From the NCBI RefSeq assembly GCF_003816055.1, contig NZ_CP033906.1:992001-1056000 (forward strand): a stretch of DNA of 64,000 bases. The letters are read 5' to 3'. Every line of letters begins with the position of its first letter. The first letter of the stretch is position 1. The translations under genes and the position numbers were made by a program. Below, piece after piece: positions 42,916-51,974 of this stretch. The notes below the pieces were generated by a model. It worked only from the letters and a program-made list of their open reading frames with translations, was not told where the DNA came from and did not search any database. The stretch is from Bacillus sp. FJAT-42376 (lineage in GTDB: Bacteria > Bacillota > Bacilli > Bacillales > Bacillaceae).

Positions 42916-43851
42916 ATGGGCATTCCATTAAACGAACTGCAAATGTATAAGGGTTTTGATGAATTAGCCGCAGATATTCTGGAGATGGCGAACGAGTTCA
43001 TGCCGGACAAGCTGATTTTTATCAGTACGTTAACCGAGACGGAGCAGATTATTCTTAAAGTTCTCGATTCTCATATAAGCATCAATGTGAAGGAAGGGAT
43101 GCGTGTAAACCTCCCTGAGACCGCTTGCAATCAAATGGATTTTAACCGGAATACCCCGCTCATTTTTGAAGACATGACGAAAGAATACCAGCTTGGGGCC
43201 CTGCAGCCGCTGCTTTTGGAACGAAACATTCATTCATACATGGGTGTACCCATTACGCTTGCGAACGGAGAGACGTTTGGAACGCTGTGTGCGGTCGATA
43301 AGGCTGCATCCGAATTCAATGTGAAGAGCATTAAGATGTTTCAGCGAATCGCGAAAATGTTTGCCTTTTACTTGGAGCTTGAGCGGAAAGCGTACAGGGA
43401 CTCCCTGACCGGTTTGTACAACCGTGAGTTTTTGCACCGGTATTTCGATGATTATAAAGGCGGCAGGGGAGCGCTGTTTTTCCTGGACCTGGACGGCTTT
43501 AAAAAAGTAAACGACACATACGGGCATGACGCGGGCGATCGGCTGCTGAAAGAGGTCGCACACAGGCTCGAGGAGTTCATGAAACCGCACAGCGGAATAG
43601 CCGCCCGTCTGGGAGGAGATGAATTTATCCTTCTCTTCCCGGACCTCTATGACACGGAAGAAATGGAAAAACGCGCAAAATCCCTCCTGGACGGCCTGTC
43701 TCATACGGATACGAACCTGGAAAAATACAAGCTATCGGTGAGTATCGGTATTGCACGTGCCGGCTCAAGCCTGGACACGCTCCTAAAGCAGGCTGATCAG
43801 GCTTTATATTGGGCAAAAGCAGAGGGGAAGAACACCTTTCGCTTATACTGA
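42916..43851 (+). CDS. GAF-GGDEF diguanylate cyclase
   Basis: A 311-residue soluble signalling enzyme. A GAF sensor domain covers about residues 12-155 (HSYMGVPITLANGETFGTLCAVD is its core). The GGDEF domain covers about 160-311, with DSLTGLYNREF, FLDLDGFKKVNDTYGHDAGDRLL and the active site GGDEF at 233-237, all intact. It should make cyclic di-GMP from GTP. I see no RxxD inhibitory site. The start follows TAGGGGG. It is transcribed alone, with its own terminator, but sits 5 kb from a PilZ gene. Confidence 0.93.
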   Translation: MGIPLNELQMYKGFDELAADILEMANEFMPDKLIFISTLTETEQIILKVLDSHISINVKEGMRVNLPETACNQMDFNRNTPLIFEDMTKEYQLGALQPLLLERNIHSYMGVPITLANGETFGTLCAVDKAASEFNVKSIKMFQRIAKMFAFYLELERKAYRDSLTGLYNREFLHRYFDDYKGGRGALFFLDLDGFKKVNDTYGHDAGDRLLKEVAHRLEEFMKPHSGIAARLGGDEFILLFPDLYDTEEMEKRAKSLLDGLSHTDTNLEKYKLSVSIGIARAGSSLDTLLKQADQALYWAKAEGKNTFRLY

Positions 43852-43880
43852 CTTTCCTTGAACCTGAAATAATAGAATGG

Positions 43881-43912
43881 AAAACCCCCGGTATGCGCCG
43901 GGGGTTTTCTTT
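43881..43912 (+). terminator. Terminator after the GGDEF gene
   Basis: AAAACCCCCGG / CCGGGGGTTTT perfect stem followed by CTTTG. Confidence 0.9.
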
Positions 43913-44163
43913 GCTTGGTTGCGTACTTTTCTTGTTTGCTGAATTAGGAATTTTTGTTAGTATAGAAAACGGAGCTTATTTTTGGGATTTTTTAGAAAAC
44001 GAGCATACTGTACGTTTTTATTTATGCTATACATTTTTCAGAAACAGGGGCGTACATAAGGTTTTATGGATTGGGTACAGTCGATCTGCTATTTTAGCAG
44101 GACTTCCTTTTGACGGAGCCTGAAACAGAAACGGAATACAGTAGGGGGCAGGTGTTCAATTTG

Positions 44164-44886
44164 ATGGCTCAAATAGATTTTCCAAGAGATCCCATCTCGA
44201 TCGGTGCTTCGGTAATCGCGCTGGGCGTGATCGCTTTTCTGGTCTTCAGGGTGTACAGGAAACAAGAGGTGAAACCGAAAGGATGGAAGATTCTTATTGT
44301 CCTGATCATAGGGCTTATTTCTTTTTCAACAGATTTTGTTCTGTTCGGCGAAGAGTATAAGCTGCCGATCATCCCGATTGGGGTCGGGGTTCTGTATTGG
44401 ATGTTTCATAAAACCGGCGAGACGTGGAAGATTTACCGGCCATATACATGGCTTGGCTTTGCCGCGGCGTTTCTTTTCCTGATTGCCGATTTGATCAGCC
44501 TCCCGGTTCACCGTCTCGTGTACCCGGAAAATCAGCCTTCAACGTATCTCGCAAATGTGGAGAAGGCCTATGTCATTCCCATCCATCCATCTGCAGCGGA
44601 GCCCGGTTTAAATAAGGAGTCATTCATCAAACAGCTGCCTCTTTGGAAGCAAGACGATAGCCAAAGTGAAGAGTGGTACTACGAAACGGTCCGGAATGCT
44701 GCGGAAGGGAAAGGAATCAGCGAGCGATTCCCTTATATGCTAGCGGGAACCGTTCCGAAATGGGGAAGCTGGATAGATTCTGTCCTATATGTAGAAAGAG
44801 ACGGAAAAGGGATTTTAATCACCACCTCAAAAAAGCAGCTGTATTTCCGCTCCGGCGAATCGGTCTTTCGGGAGGCGGTTAAATGA
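44164..44886 (+). CDS. Membrane protein of unknown function
   Basis: About 240 residues with four membrane helices (SIGASVIALGVIAFLVFRVY; WKILIVLIIGLISF; LPIIPIGVGVLYWMF; LGFAAAFLFLIADLIS), then an external domain of about 115 residues. The start is uncertain: in-frame GTG 44152, TTG 44161 and ATG 44164 all follow AGGGGGCAGG; I use the ATG. Nothing is recognised. The stop overlaps the next gene by 4 bp, so the pair is one operon and may work together. Confidence 0.6.
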   Translation: MAQIDFPRDPISIGASVIALGVIAFLVFRVYRKQEVKPKGWKILIVLIIGLISFSTDFVLFGEEYKLPIIPIGVGVLYWMFHKTGETWKIYRPYTWLGFAAAFLFLIADLISLPVHRLVYPENQPSTYLANVEKAYVIPIHPSAAEPGLNKESFIKQLPLWKQDDSQSEEWYYETVRNAAEGKGISERFPYMLAGTVPKWGSWIDSVLYVERDGKGILITTSKKQLYFRSGESVFREAVK

Positions 44887-45632
44887 CAAAGAAAAAAGGG
44901 TGGACTCTTGTCGGAATCGCTCTGGCTGCATCGCTATTCGTGTATTGGTTTTATTTTTCGCCGCCGGCTGCCTTTACGTCGAGTGAGCAGGAGATAAAAG
45001 AAGGCATTAAAAGCGCCTATCCTAAATCGTACCCGGCCAAGATCCAGGATGCGATTCCGGTGGACAGCGGGCATGTGCTCGTTCCTTTTGTATCCAAGGC
45101 GAATGATTATGGGCTCAGCTACTGGGTTTGGCGAAATCACCGCTGGACGGTGGCAGGAATCGATACGAAAGGCGCTCCTTCCATATGGAAATTGAGAAAG
45201 GATGATCCGTCGTCCTATTATTATGTGTGGAACCTTCATCCGAAAAATCACTTGAAATCAGTGGATTTTTATATGTTGAAAGATCGGTCGTTTCAATCTT
45301 CGGGCAAAACCGGGGAATACACGCCGCACGTGCAGATGAAGAAAAGCGTGTCTCTTCAGGAGAAATCGTACGGACTGCTGCAGATGCCGGAACAGTGGAG
45401 CATCCTAATGGAACAAACGGCAAGAGAAATCACCGCTGGACAAAGGATGGAAATAGCCGATTTTTTTGCGAATCCCTTTCTGGATTTCAGATGGATTCCA
45501 AACAGTGAAAGCGGGGAAGACCGCTTCAGCGTCGATACAATCAACGGTACGGGATACACAAACCATTATTCTAATATTCAAGAGATTGGCTGGATCAACG
45601 AGAGTGAGTTGGAAGGGCCGTCAAAGAAGTGA
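44883..45632 (+). CDS. Membrane-anchored exported protein, unknown
   Basis: A 249-residue protein with one N-terminal helix (WTLVGIALAASLFVYWFYF) and a long external part with no cysteine. The ATGA overlap with the gene upstream shows translational coupling. The external part has GLSYWVWRNHRWTVAGIDTKG (beta-rich) and acidic tails. No known domain. The two proteins may form a membrane complex. Confidence 0.6.
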   Translation: MTKKKGWTLVGIALAASLFVYWFYFSPPAAFTSSEQEIKEGIKSAYPKSYPAKIQDAIPVDSGHVLVPFVSKANDYGLSYWVWRNHRWTVAGIDTKGAPSIWKLRKDDPSSYYYVWNLHPKNHLKSVDFYMLKDRSFQSSGKTGEYTPHVQMKKSVSLQEKSYGLLQMPEQWSILMEQTAREITAGQRMEIADFFANPFLDFRWIPNSESGEDRFSVDTINGTGYTNHYSNIQEIGWINESELEGPSKK

Positions 45633-45659
45633 GAGGCTGAATCCTCTCACTCTTTTTTT
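45629..45659 (+). terminator. Terminator of the two membrane-protein genes
   Basis: AGTGAGAGG / CCTCTCACT stem followed by CTTTTTTT. Confidence 0.88.
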
Positions 45660-45814
45660 GTCGAAAATTAGTTTTAATTGCCTAAGTTAATTATCAAAAT
45701 TACGTGTTAAATATCTGTAAATTAAAATCAAAAGTCCTGTTTTGTGATATATTTTACTTAGCTAATTAATAATCTGTAAGTAAAAATACCTATAAAACGA
45801 TTCGAGGAAGATGC

Positions 45815-47389
45815 ATGATGATCCTGACGAAGAATGATTTTTTTCAGCTGGAAGTGGAACGTGATACGGTTTACTTAAACGTGGCGAGACCAGGCTATCC
45901 GCTCCCGGATTTTAATTCTCTGCTCACACTGTACCCCAGAATCTCTATTACCTCTTTCCCCAATCTGAAAAAAGGACTGGAGGAAGCAACGCATTCTAAT
46001 GTAAACATTGGCCAATATCTCCCGGTGATCGTCCATACCGTCAGTAAAGACAAAATGTCCGCAAGTGTCAAAATTCTAGCAAGTACCGAAGAGTTTACCG
46101 GAATGCAAGGGGATTTGACCGGCATGGTGATGGAAGTCCTGGCGGATGCGGGCGTAACTGAAGGTCTAAGCCTTCAGGCGATTCAAAAAGAGCTGGTCCC
46201 GATGAAGTGGATCGAAGTGGCGAAAGGAATGGAGCCCGCTGACGGAACGGATGCCGTGATCCGCTACTATGAACTTTCCGAAAGAAAGCCCGTGATAGAA
46301 GAGACCGGCAAGGCGGACTTCTATAACATGAATTTCATCGATGAAGTGGAAAAAGGGGACTGGCTCGGAGAGAAAATTCCGCTGACAGAAGGAACGAGCG
46401 GTGTCAATGTGCTCGGGGAGGAACTGAAGCCGAGAAAAGGGAAGGATAAAAGACTTCACTATGATCCGAAGTCGGTTCTCAGTCTGGAGGAAGACGGAAA
46501 GACCGTCCTGAGAGCGGGCATCAAGGGAATCGTCTCCAAAACCGCCGGGAGAATTTCAATCGCAAACCACCTTCTCATTGAAGGGGATGTGGGCATCGGT
46601 ACCGGAAACATTGAGTTCGATGGCTCGGTTACGGTGAAGGGGACGGTTCAGGAAGGCTTCTCGGTAACAGCAGGAATCGATATTGCGGTGCTGTCTGAGC
46701 TTGGCGTCAGACAGGTCGGGAAAATTGAGTCATTGAACGGTGATATTTTTATAAAAGGCGGGGTCTTCGGAAGCGGCACCATTCAAGCCGCCAAAAACAT
46801 CTTCGTGAAGCATGCGAATGACTGTGAGCTAAAGGCGGGAGAGGATATCCACATCGGCTTTTATGCGAAAGGAAGCACCCTGGCTGCGAAAAATGTCATT
46901 ACTGAACAGCATAAAGGGAAGATTATCGGCGGCCACATTATCGCCAAAGGAAAAGTGTTTGCCAATGAGATCGGGAACAAGATTGAGCTGAAAACGATCA
47001 TTCAGGTAGAAGGCTTTGACCGGACCCTTCTTCAGGAAGACTATGTATCTTTGTTAAACGAGTACAAGCAGGTAATCCGGAACGTTGAGGAAATTCAGCG
47101 CCATATGGAAATCTATGAGAACTTTTCAAGCAAACTCAATGAATGGCAGCTCGTTCAGTTTGAAAAATTAAAGCAGGCCCATGAGGAGAAGCTGAAAGAA
47201 ATCTCGCACTTTGAACACAAACGCCAGTCGCTCGTGAAAATGCTTGAAATCAAGGGAGACGGGGAGATATCGATTTTTCAGAAAGCCTACCCGGAAACGT
47301 ATATTGAAATCAAAAACATCAAGAAAAAGGTAGATTCGTTAACGAAAGGTACTTTTTACGCGACAGGCCGCGAGTTGAAATATGAATGA
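45815..47389 (+). CDS. FapA family protein (DUF342)
   Basis: A 524-residue cytoplasmic protein of the DUF342/FapA family. The start has a region with LTKNDFFQLEVERDTVYLNV. The family core (about 170-400) has GDWLGEKIPLTEGTSGVNVLGEEL, then ANHLLIEGDVGIGTGNIEFDGSVTVKGTVQEGFSVTAG, a beta-helical fold. A coiled coil (about 405-500) with KQVIRNVEEIQRHMEIYENF follows. FapA proteins are linked to polar or flagellar assembly. The gene heads a three-gene operon with GAF and PilZ proteins (gaps 12 bp and overlap 1 bp), so here it probably acts in a signal-dependent surface process. GAGGAAG precedes the start. Confidence 0.85.
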   Translation: MMILTKNDFFQLEVERDTVYLNVARPGYPLPDFNSLLTLYPRISITSFPNLKKGLEEATHSNVNIGQYLPVIVHTVSKDKMSASVKILASTEEFTGMQGDLTGMVMEVLADAGVTEGLSLQAIQKELVPMKWIEVAKGMEPADGTDAVIRYYELSERKPVIEETGKADFYNMNFIDEVEKGDWLGEKIPLTEGTSGVNVLGEELKPRKGKDKRLHYDPKSVLSLEEDGKTVLRAGIKGIVSKTAGRISIANHLLIEGDVGIGTGNIEFDGSVTVKGTVQEGFSVTAGIDIAVLSELGVRQVGKIESLNGDIFIKGGVFGSGTIQAAKNIFVKHANDCELKAGEDIHIGFYAKGSTLAAKNVITEQHKGKIIGGHIIAKGKVFANEIGNKIELKTIIQVEGFDRTLLQEDYVSLLNEYKQVIRNVEEIQRHMEIYENFSSKLNEWQLVQFEKLKQAHEEKLKEISHFEHKRQSLVKMLEIKGDGEISIFQKAYPETYIEIKNIKKKVDSLTKGTFYATGRELKYE

Positions 47390-47401
47390 GGAGCATCCGG
47401 A

Positions 47402-48961
47402 ATGAGTCTTGAAAAATCCTATCGATACGAAATCCTGCTTCAGGCGATCGAAGTGTTTACCCAAAGGTATGAAAAAAACGCTTTATTTGAATTTGCCTTC
47501 GAATTTACGAACAAACTTCTGACCCTTCATCGATCCGCCCTTTTCAAAAGAAGCGGCGAGCGGTTTATCCTCGCTCATACGAAGGAATACGACACGCAAG
47601 AATACGAGATTCCGGTTAACGAAAAGCTGGAGGGGCTGCCTCTTTATTATGGCCGGCCGCTTTCAGCCGGTCAGCTTCCAGAGTATTTTTCTGAAGCCTT
47701 CATTCGCGGATTTTCCGCAGCCTGGGTGATTCCCCTGATTAATGATACCCGATTGGTGGGGCTCATTGTGACGGACGGTAAGACAGCGGGGGACATCACG
47801 AAGGACGATGAACTCGTTCTGACCATCATGATGAACCTCGTGAATGCCTCCCTTGAAAATAACCAGCGGTTTCTCGATTTCCAGACGATCAACGGGGAAC
47901 TGGACCGCAAAGTATTCAGCCTTTTCGTCCTCAACCAGAGCATCAAGGCCCTTCTGTCCGAGCTCAATGTCGGCAAGCTGTACGAAATGGCAACGGATGT
48001 ATTCAGCGAAGTGTCAGGCAGCCGGGTGACAAGCTTCGGAATCTATGATCCTCTCACCAATAAAATTAAATTAAAGGGCTACCGCAACGTTCATTCCTTC
48101 CAGTGCCGGTACGCTGAGCTTGAAATGAAAGAGCGCTTCTTCTGTCCCGACCGGATTGTGATCCGCATCAAGGAAGAACCGGAGCTGCTGAATGAGCTGT
48201 TTAAGGATCCATCCGTGTTAGCCGACCTGGAAGCGGAATATATCATTCTCATCCAGAAGGAAAAACTGATCGGGATGGTCACGCTGAGCGAATCAAGGCA
48301 AAACACCCCATATGATCATGGAACGATTGAGCTGATTGAAACACTCGCTTCCTCCACCTACATTGCCTTAAACAATGCCCAGATGTTTGAGAAGCAGGAA
48401 AAGCAGAAGCGGGAAGCGGAATCGAAGCTGAACGTCCTGCAGATGTACAACCGGCTCATTCGGACGATCAATTCCTGCAAAACAAAGGAAGAGCTTCTGA
48501 AGCTGTCGATGACGACCCTTGAACTGGGCTTCGGGGTAAGCAAAGCTTTTTTCGCTTTTGACAACGGGGAGGCTTACGAGATTGCCGCCTGCATTGGCGC
48601 AGACCTTACAGGCGAAACCTTTCTCCTTGAAGACCGCATCCAGCGAACCATCCGGGATGAAATATACTATGATTACTTTTCAGACCGGCTGCCGGCGTAT
48701 TTTTCCGATGAACAGTTCTGCGAACGGCTCGGTGAATCCACAGGAATCGTCATTGCACCGATTCAGTGGCAGCATGAATACGACTATACAGAGAGCGGAT
48801 TCCAGGCGCCGTACGGATACTTGATCGTAACAGAAACCGCGGCAAGCCTGAAGGAAGAAGACATCCTCCTAATGGATACAATCACCAGAAACATCACTCC
48901 ATTAATCTATCATATGGATCAAAAAGACCCGCTCGCATTCCTGGAAAGCGGAACAAGCTGA
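47402..48961 (+). CDS. Triple-GAF-like sensor protein
   Basis: A 519-residue soluble protein with three GAF-like segments: about 15-160 (VIPLINDTRLVGLIVTDG), about 190-330 (EYIILIQKEKLIGMVTLSESR, then STYIALNNAQMFEKQ) and about 350-505 (IVIAPIQWQHEYD, YGYLIVTETAA). There is no catalytic output domain. It is the middle gene of the FapA-GAF-PilZ operon and overlaps the PilZ gene by one base. It may bind a nucleotide or small molecule and pass the signal to its operon partners. The exact family is not recognised. Confidence 0.75.
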   Translation: MSLEKSYRYEILLQAIEVFTQRYEKNALFEFAFEFTNKLLTLHRSALFKRSGERFILAHTKEYDTQEYEIPVNEKLEGLPLYYGRPLSAGQLPEYFSEAFIRGFSAAWVIPLINDTRLVGLIVTDGKTAGDITKDDELVLTIMMNLVNASLENNQRFLDFQTINGELDRKVFSLFVLNQSIKALLSELNVGKLYEMATDVFSEVSGSRVTSFGIYDPLTNKIKLKGYRNVHSFQCRYAELEMKERFFCPDRIVIRIKEEPELLNELFKDPSVLADLEAEYIILIQKEKLIGMVTLSESRQNTPYDHGTIELIETLASSTYIALNNAQMFEKQEKQKREAESKLNVLQMYNRLIRTINSCKTKEELLKLSMTTLELGFGVSKAFFAFDNGEAYEIAACIGADLTGETFLLEDRIQRTIRDEIYYDYFSDRLPAYFSDEQFCERLGESTGIVIAPIQWQHEYDYTESGFQAPYGYLIVTETAASLKEEDILLMDTITRNITPLIYHMDQKDPLAFLESGTS

Positions 48962-49569
48962 TGGACTATATGACCATACTCACGAAAGATCACCGGCCGG
49001 TTACAGCAGCCCTCCACCATATCGAAGGGGAACTGATGAACGTCATCGTAAAAGACACAGCCGGGATTGACCTCGGCGACCGGCTGACATGCAAGTTCGA
49101 AGGAAGAACCTTTCACGCCTATGTGCTGAAACAGGAAAACTTCAACCTGTATTTGTATCTCCCCATCCAGGAAGAAAAAGCACCAAACGACCGGAGACGC
49201 TTTTACCGCCACTCCTGCCAGATCACCGGCCACTTGTACATAAAAGACCGGGAACCGGCCGCGGTCAGTATTATCGACATCAGCCTCAACGGATTTGGAT
49301 TTATAACAGAAAAATCCCTGGCCAAAGAAACCGCATATGAACTGCGGCTGCAGGTAAGAGATGAGGAAGACATCCTGCAGACCCATATCACCGTCCAAAA
49401 CCGGCTGGAACTCCCCTCCCATCTCTTCCGGTACGGCTCCCAAATCAAGTCCATCCGCGAAAAAGACCTGCTACAGCTCCGGAAATATTTGATTAATCAG
49501 CAGCTGAGGGAAACCGGGGCAGGAAAAGGAGCCGCTGCCGGCGGATTGGGCGGGCGAACCGCTGAGTAA
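48961..49569 (+). CDS. PilZ domain protein, candidate cyclic di-GMP receptor
   Basis: A 202-residue protein. The N-terminal 70 residues form a YcgR-like beta domain. The PilZ domain (about 78-190) has R79-x3-R83 (RRRFYRHSC) and D106-x-S108-x2-G111 (DISLNGFGF), which together make the cyclic di-GMP binding site, both intact. The last 13 residues (GKGAAAGGLGGRTAE) are low in complexity. Right after the TAA begins a minisatellite whose plus-strand open frame is the same frame. The operon with FapA and GAF suggests control of motility or surface attachment. Confidence 0.9.
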   Translation: MDYMTILTKDHRPVTAALHHIEGELMNVIVKDTAGIDLGDRLTCKFEGRTFHAYVLKQENFNLYLYLPIQEEKAPNDRRRFYRHSCQITGHLYIKDREPAAVSIIDISLNGFGFITEKSLAKETAYELRLQVRDEEDILQTHITVQNRLELPSHLFRYGSQIKSIREKDLLQLRKYLINQQLRETGAGKGAAAGGLGGRTAE

Positions 49570-50293
49570 GGCGGGCTAAGATAGATTGGCAGGAGGAATG
49601 GCCAGATAATGCGGTGGACCGGCCGGATTCGGACCTGGAACGGCTGGATAATTGGAGTGAATGGCCGGATAAAATGGGTCGGCAAGATTAGTAGGAAGAA
49701 TGGCCAAATAATAGAGTGGAACGGCAGGATTCGGACCGGGAACGGCCGGATAACCGGATTGAATGGCCAGATAAAATCGATCGGCCAGATTAGTAGGAAG
49801 AACGGCGAAATAATAGAGTGGAACGGCCAGATTCGGACCGGGAACGGCCGAATAACCGGATTGAATGGCCAGATAAAATGGGTCGGCAAGATTAGTGGGA
49901 AGAACGGCAAGATAATGCGTTGGAACGGCCAGATTCGGACCGGAAACGGCCGGATAACCGGAGTGAATGGCCAGATAAAATCGATTGGCCGGATTAGTAG
50001 GAAGACCGGCTAAATTATACGGTGTAACGGACAAATTCGGACCGGGAATGGCCGGATAAGCGGATTGAATGGCCAGATAAAATGGGTCGGCAAGATTAGT
50101 GGGAAGAACGGCAAGATAATGCGTTGGAACGGCCAGATTAATTTGATCGGCAAGATTAGTGGGAAGAACGGCAAGATAATGCGTTGGAACGGCCAGATTC
50201 GGACCTGTAACGGCCGGATAAGTGGATTGAATGGCCAGATTAATTTGATCGGCCAGATTAGTGGGAAGAACGGCCAGATAATGCGTTGGAACG
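49570..50293. repeat. Hierarchical minisatellite, left part
   Basis: Built of submonomers beginning GGCCAGAT or close variants, of 21, 21, 21, 21 and 18 bp, which together give a higher-order unit of 102 bp. About seven higher-order units are seen. The last units are abridged (GGCCAGATTAATTTGATC as 18-bp form). All lengths are multiples of 3, so reading frames stay open: the plus strand reads (N/W)GQIxxxNG-type peptides and the minus strand reads LAVPTNLADPFYLAIQSG-type peptides. It starts right after the PilZ stop, and the IS element at 50294 cuts it in two. Confidence 0.9.
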
Positions 50294-51658
50294 GGTCAAG
50301 TCCATTATCTTGTGTAAATATTCATACCATGTTTTCAACCTTATAAAATAGATAGGGCATTTTTTTATAGAGGAAGAGAACTTAGTTCTCTTTCACGTCG
50401 TACATGTACTTTCGATCTCCAGGGTCGAGGGATTTTTCATAGTCCATCAAGACAGCTCCGATCAGACGAAAAGCAGACTGGGTATTGGGGAAGATTCGAA
50501 TGACGCGCTCTCTTCTTCTGATTTCAGCATTCAGGCGTTCCAGGTTATTGGTGGTCCGCAGCTTTTTTTGGAAGCCCAGAGGTTCATTCATAAATTGGAT
50601 GCGATCCTCAAAACCATCGTCCAACAGTGTCAGCACCGTTTCATATCCGCGCTCTCCATCATAGGTGTGCATAAACTCCTCTTTTAAAGCTCTTGCGTCT
50701 TCTGGTTTCGCGGCATCAAAAATACGGAGGAGGGCGTGTTTTAATTCTTCTGCCTGTTTCTTCGGCATGCGGTCAAACAGGTTCTTTTTAAAGTGAAACG
50801 TGCATCTCTGCCAGCTTGTTCCGACAAAGGATTCCTGAATGGCTGCCTTCAAGCCCTTATGGGCGTCCGAAATCATCAGTTTGGGAGACTGAAATCCCCT
50901 AGATTTAAGGTGGCTAAAGAATTGGGTCCAGCCTTCTTTGGATTCGGAATGATTGACAGCCAGCCCAATGACTTCCCGTTTAAGCTGAGAGTTGACCCCA
51001 ACGGCCACATAAACTGCTTTTGAAACCACACGCTGATGTTCGCGGACCTTAATATACAAAGCATCCACAAACACATACTTGTAGTACATGACATTCAGAG
51101 GGCGGCTAGCCCACTCGTTCACAATGGGATCAAGTTTTTTGGTGATGGAGGAGACAAGGGACTTGGACACACTTTCCCCGCAAAGCTGTTCCATAATCTT
51201 CGTCACTTTGCGAGTTGAAACGCCGTTGACGACCATTTCCATCATAGACAGGACGAGGGCTTGGTCAGCCCGCTTATATTTCTCGAACACAGAGGTGGAA
51301 AACTCACCGTTTCGGGTACGGGGAACCTTCAGGTTAATCTTTCCGATAGAAACAAGAAAGTCTCGTTCATAATAGCCGTTCCGGTAGTCAGTCCTGCCAC
51401 TCGTTCTTTCATAAGCATCCGCGTTCAGGTGCTCATCCCGTTCGCTTTCCATCACTTGATTCAGAATCAAAACAAGTGATGATTTCACGACAGCGTCCAG
51501 ATTAGAATTCAAGAGGTGGTCTTTTAAGTCCTCCACATTTAGGGTAAGATTAATTTGGGTCATATTCATCCTCCATTACATTTTTTCTTGGTCGAAAACA
51601 TTGTAACATGAGGGTGATATGACCCTTTTTCTATTTACACAATTATATGGACTCTATC
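50294..51658. mobile_element. IS256 family insertion sequence
   Basis: 1365 bp, with imperfect inverted ends (GGTCAAGTCCATTATCTTG at the left; reverse complement of the right is GATAGAGTCCATATAATTG). A transposase gene fills most of it on the minus strand. TTGGAACG (50286-50293) and TTGGAACG (51659-51666) are 8-bp direct repeats, the usual target duplication of this family. Because the target is itself a repeat, the duplication is less certain, but the array resumes in phase on the right. Both ends are intact. Confidence 0.88.
50382..51569 (-). CDS. IS256 family transposase
   Basis: A 395-residue DDE transposase of the Mutator/IS256 family. Asp-169 (FVDALYIKV), Asp-235 (ISDAHKGLK) and Glu-344 (TNNLERLN) form the catalytic triad. 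The C-x2-H (RCTFHFKKN) beside the insertion domain is intact, as is the N-terminal GRTDYRNGYYERD. The length is normal and no stop is present, so the element should be active. GGAGG precedes the start (51570-51577). Transcription runs opposite to the PilZ operon. Confidence 0.95.
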   Translation of the reverse strand: MNMTQINLTLNVEDLKDHLLNSNLDAVVKSSLVLILNQVMESERDEHLNADAYERTSGRTDYRNGYYERDFLVSIGKINLKVPRTRNGEFSTSVFEKYKRADQALVLSMMEMVVNGVSTRKVTKIMEQLCGESVSKSLVSSITKKLDPIVNEWASRPLNVMYYKYVFVDALYIKVREHQRVVSKAVYVAVGVNSQLKREVIGLAVNHSESKEGWTQFFSHLKSRGFQSPKLMISDAHKGLKAAIQESFVGTSWQRCTFHFKKNLFDRMPKKQAEELKHALLRIFDAAKPEDARALKEEFMHTYDGERGYETVLTLLDDGFEDRIQFMNEPLGFQKKLRTTNNLERLNAEIRRRERVIRIFPNTQSAFRLIGAVLMDYEKSLDPGDRKYMYDVKEN

Positions 51659-51900
51659 TTGGAACGGCTAGATTCGGACCTGTAACGGCCGGATAACCGG
51701 ATTGAATGGCCAGATAAAATCGATCGGCAAGATTAGTAGGAAGAACGGCGAAATAATAGAGTGGAACGGCCAGATTCGGACCGGGAACGGCCGGATAACC
51801 GGATTGAATGGCCAGATAAAATCGATCGGCCAGATTAGTAGGAAGAACGGCCAAATAATTGAGTGTAACGGCGAAATTCGGACCAGTAACAGCCACTAAA
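51659..51900. repeat. Hierarchical minisatellite, right part
   Basis: The array resumes with TTGGAACGGCTAGATTCGGACC. It keeps the 21/21/21/21/18 order for about two higher-order units and then decays (GGCGAAATTCGGACC, CAGCCACTAAACC). Removing the IS and one target copy restores both reading frames seen on the left. Confidence 0.9.
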
Positions 51901-51938
51901 CCAGAGCAAATGGACAAATTAACGTTCCGCACCATACA

Positions 51939-51967
51939 AAAATGCCCGGAGAGTCCCTCTCCGGGCT
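51939..51967 (-). terminator. Terminator of the SDR gene
   Basis: AGCCCGGAGA / TCTCCGGGC stem followed on the minus strand by ATTTTTG. It separates the SDR gene from the minisatellite. Confidence 0.85.
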
Positions 51968-51974
51968 AAACGCT

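Noticed and set aside
49576..50034. Minus-strand protein-coding gene made of the LPTNLADPFYLA repeats
   Set aside because: Frames are open on both strands simply because no unit contains a stop. The minus-strand frame would start just after the SDR terminator with no ribosome binding site. Kept as a finding, not as a gene.
49570..50293. CRISPR-like array
   Set aside because: Units are contiguous, of 18-21 bp and all related to each other. There are no unique spacers, no leader and no cas genes.
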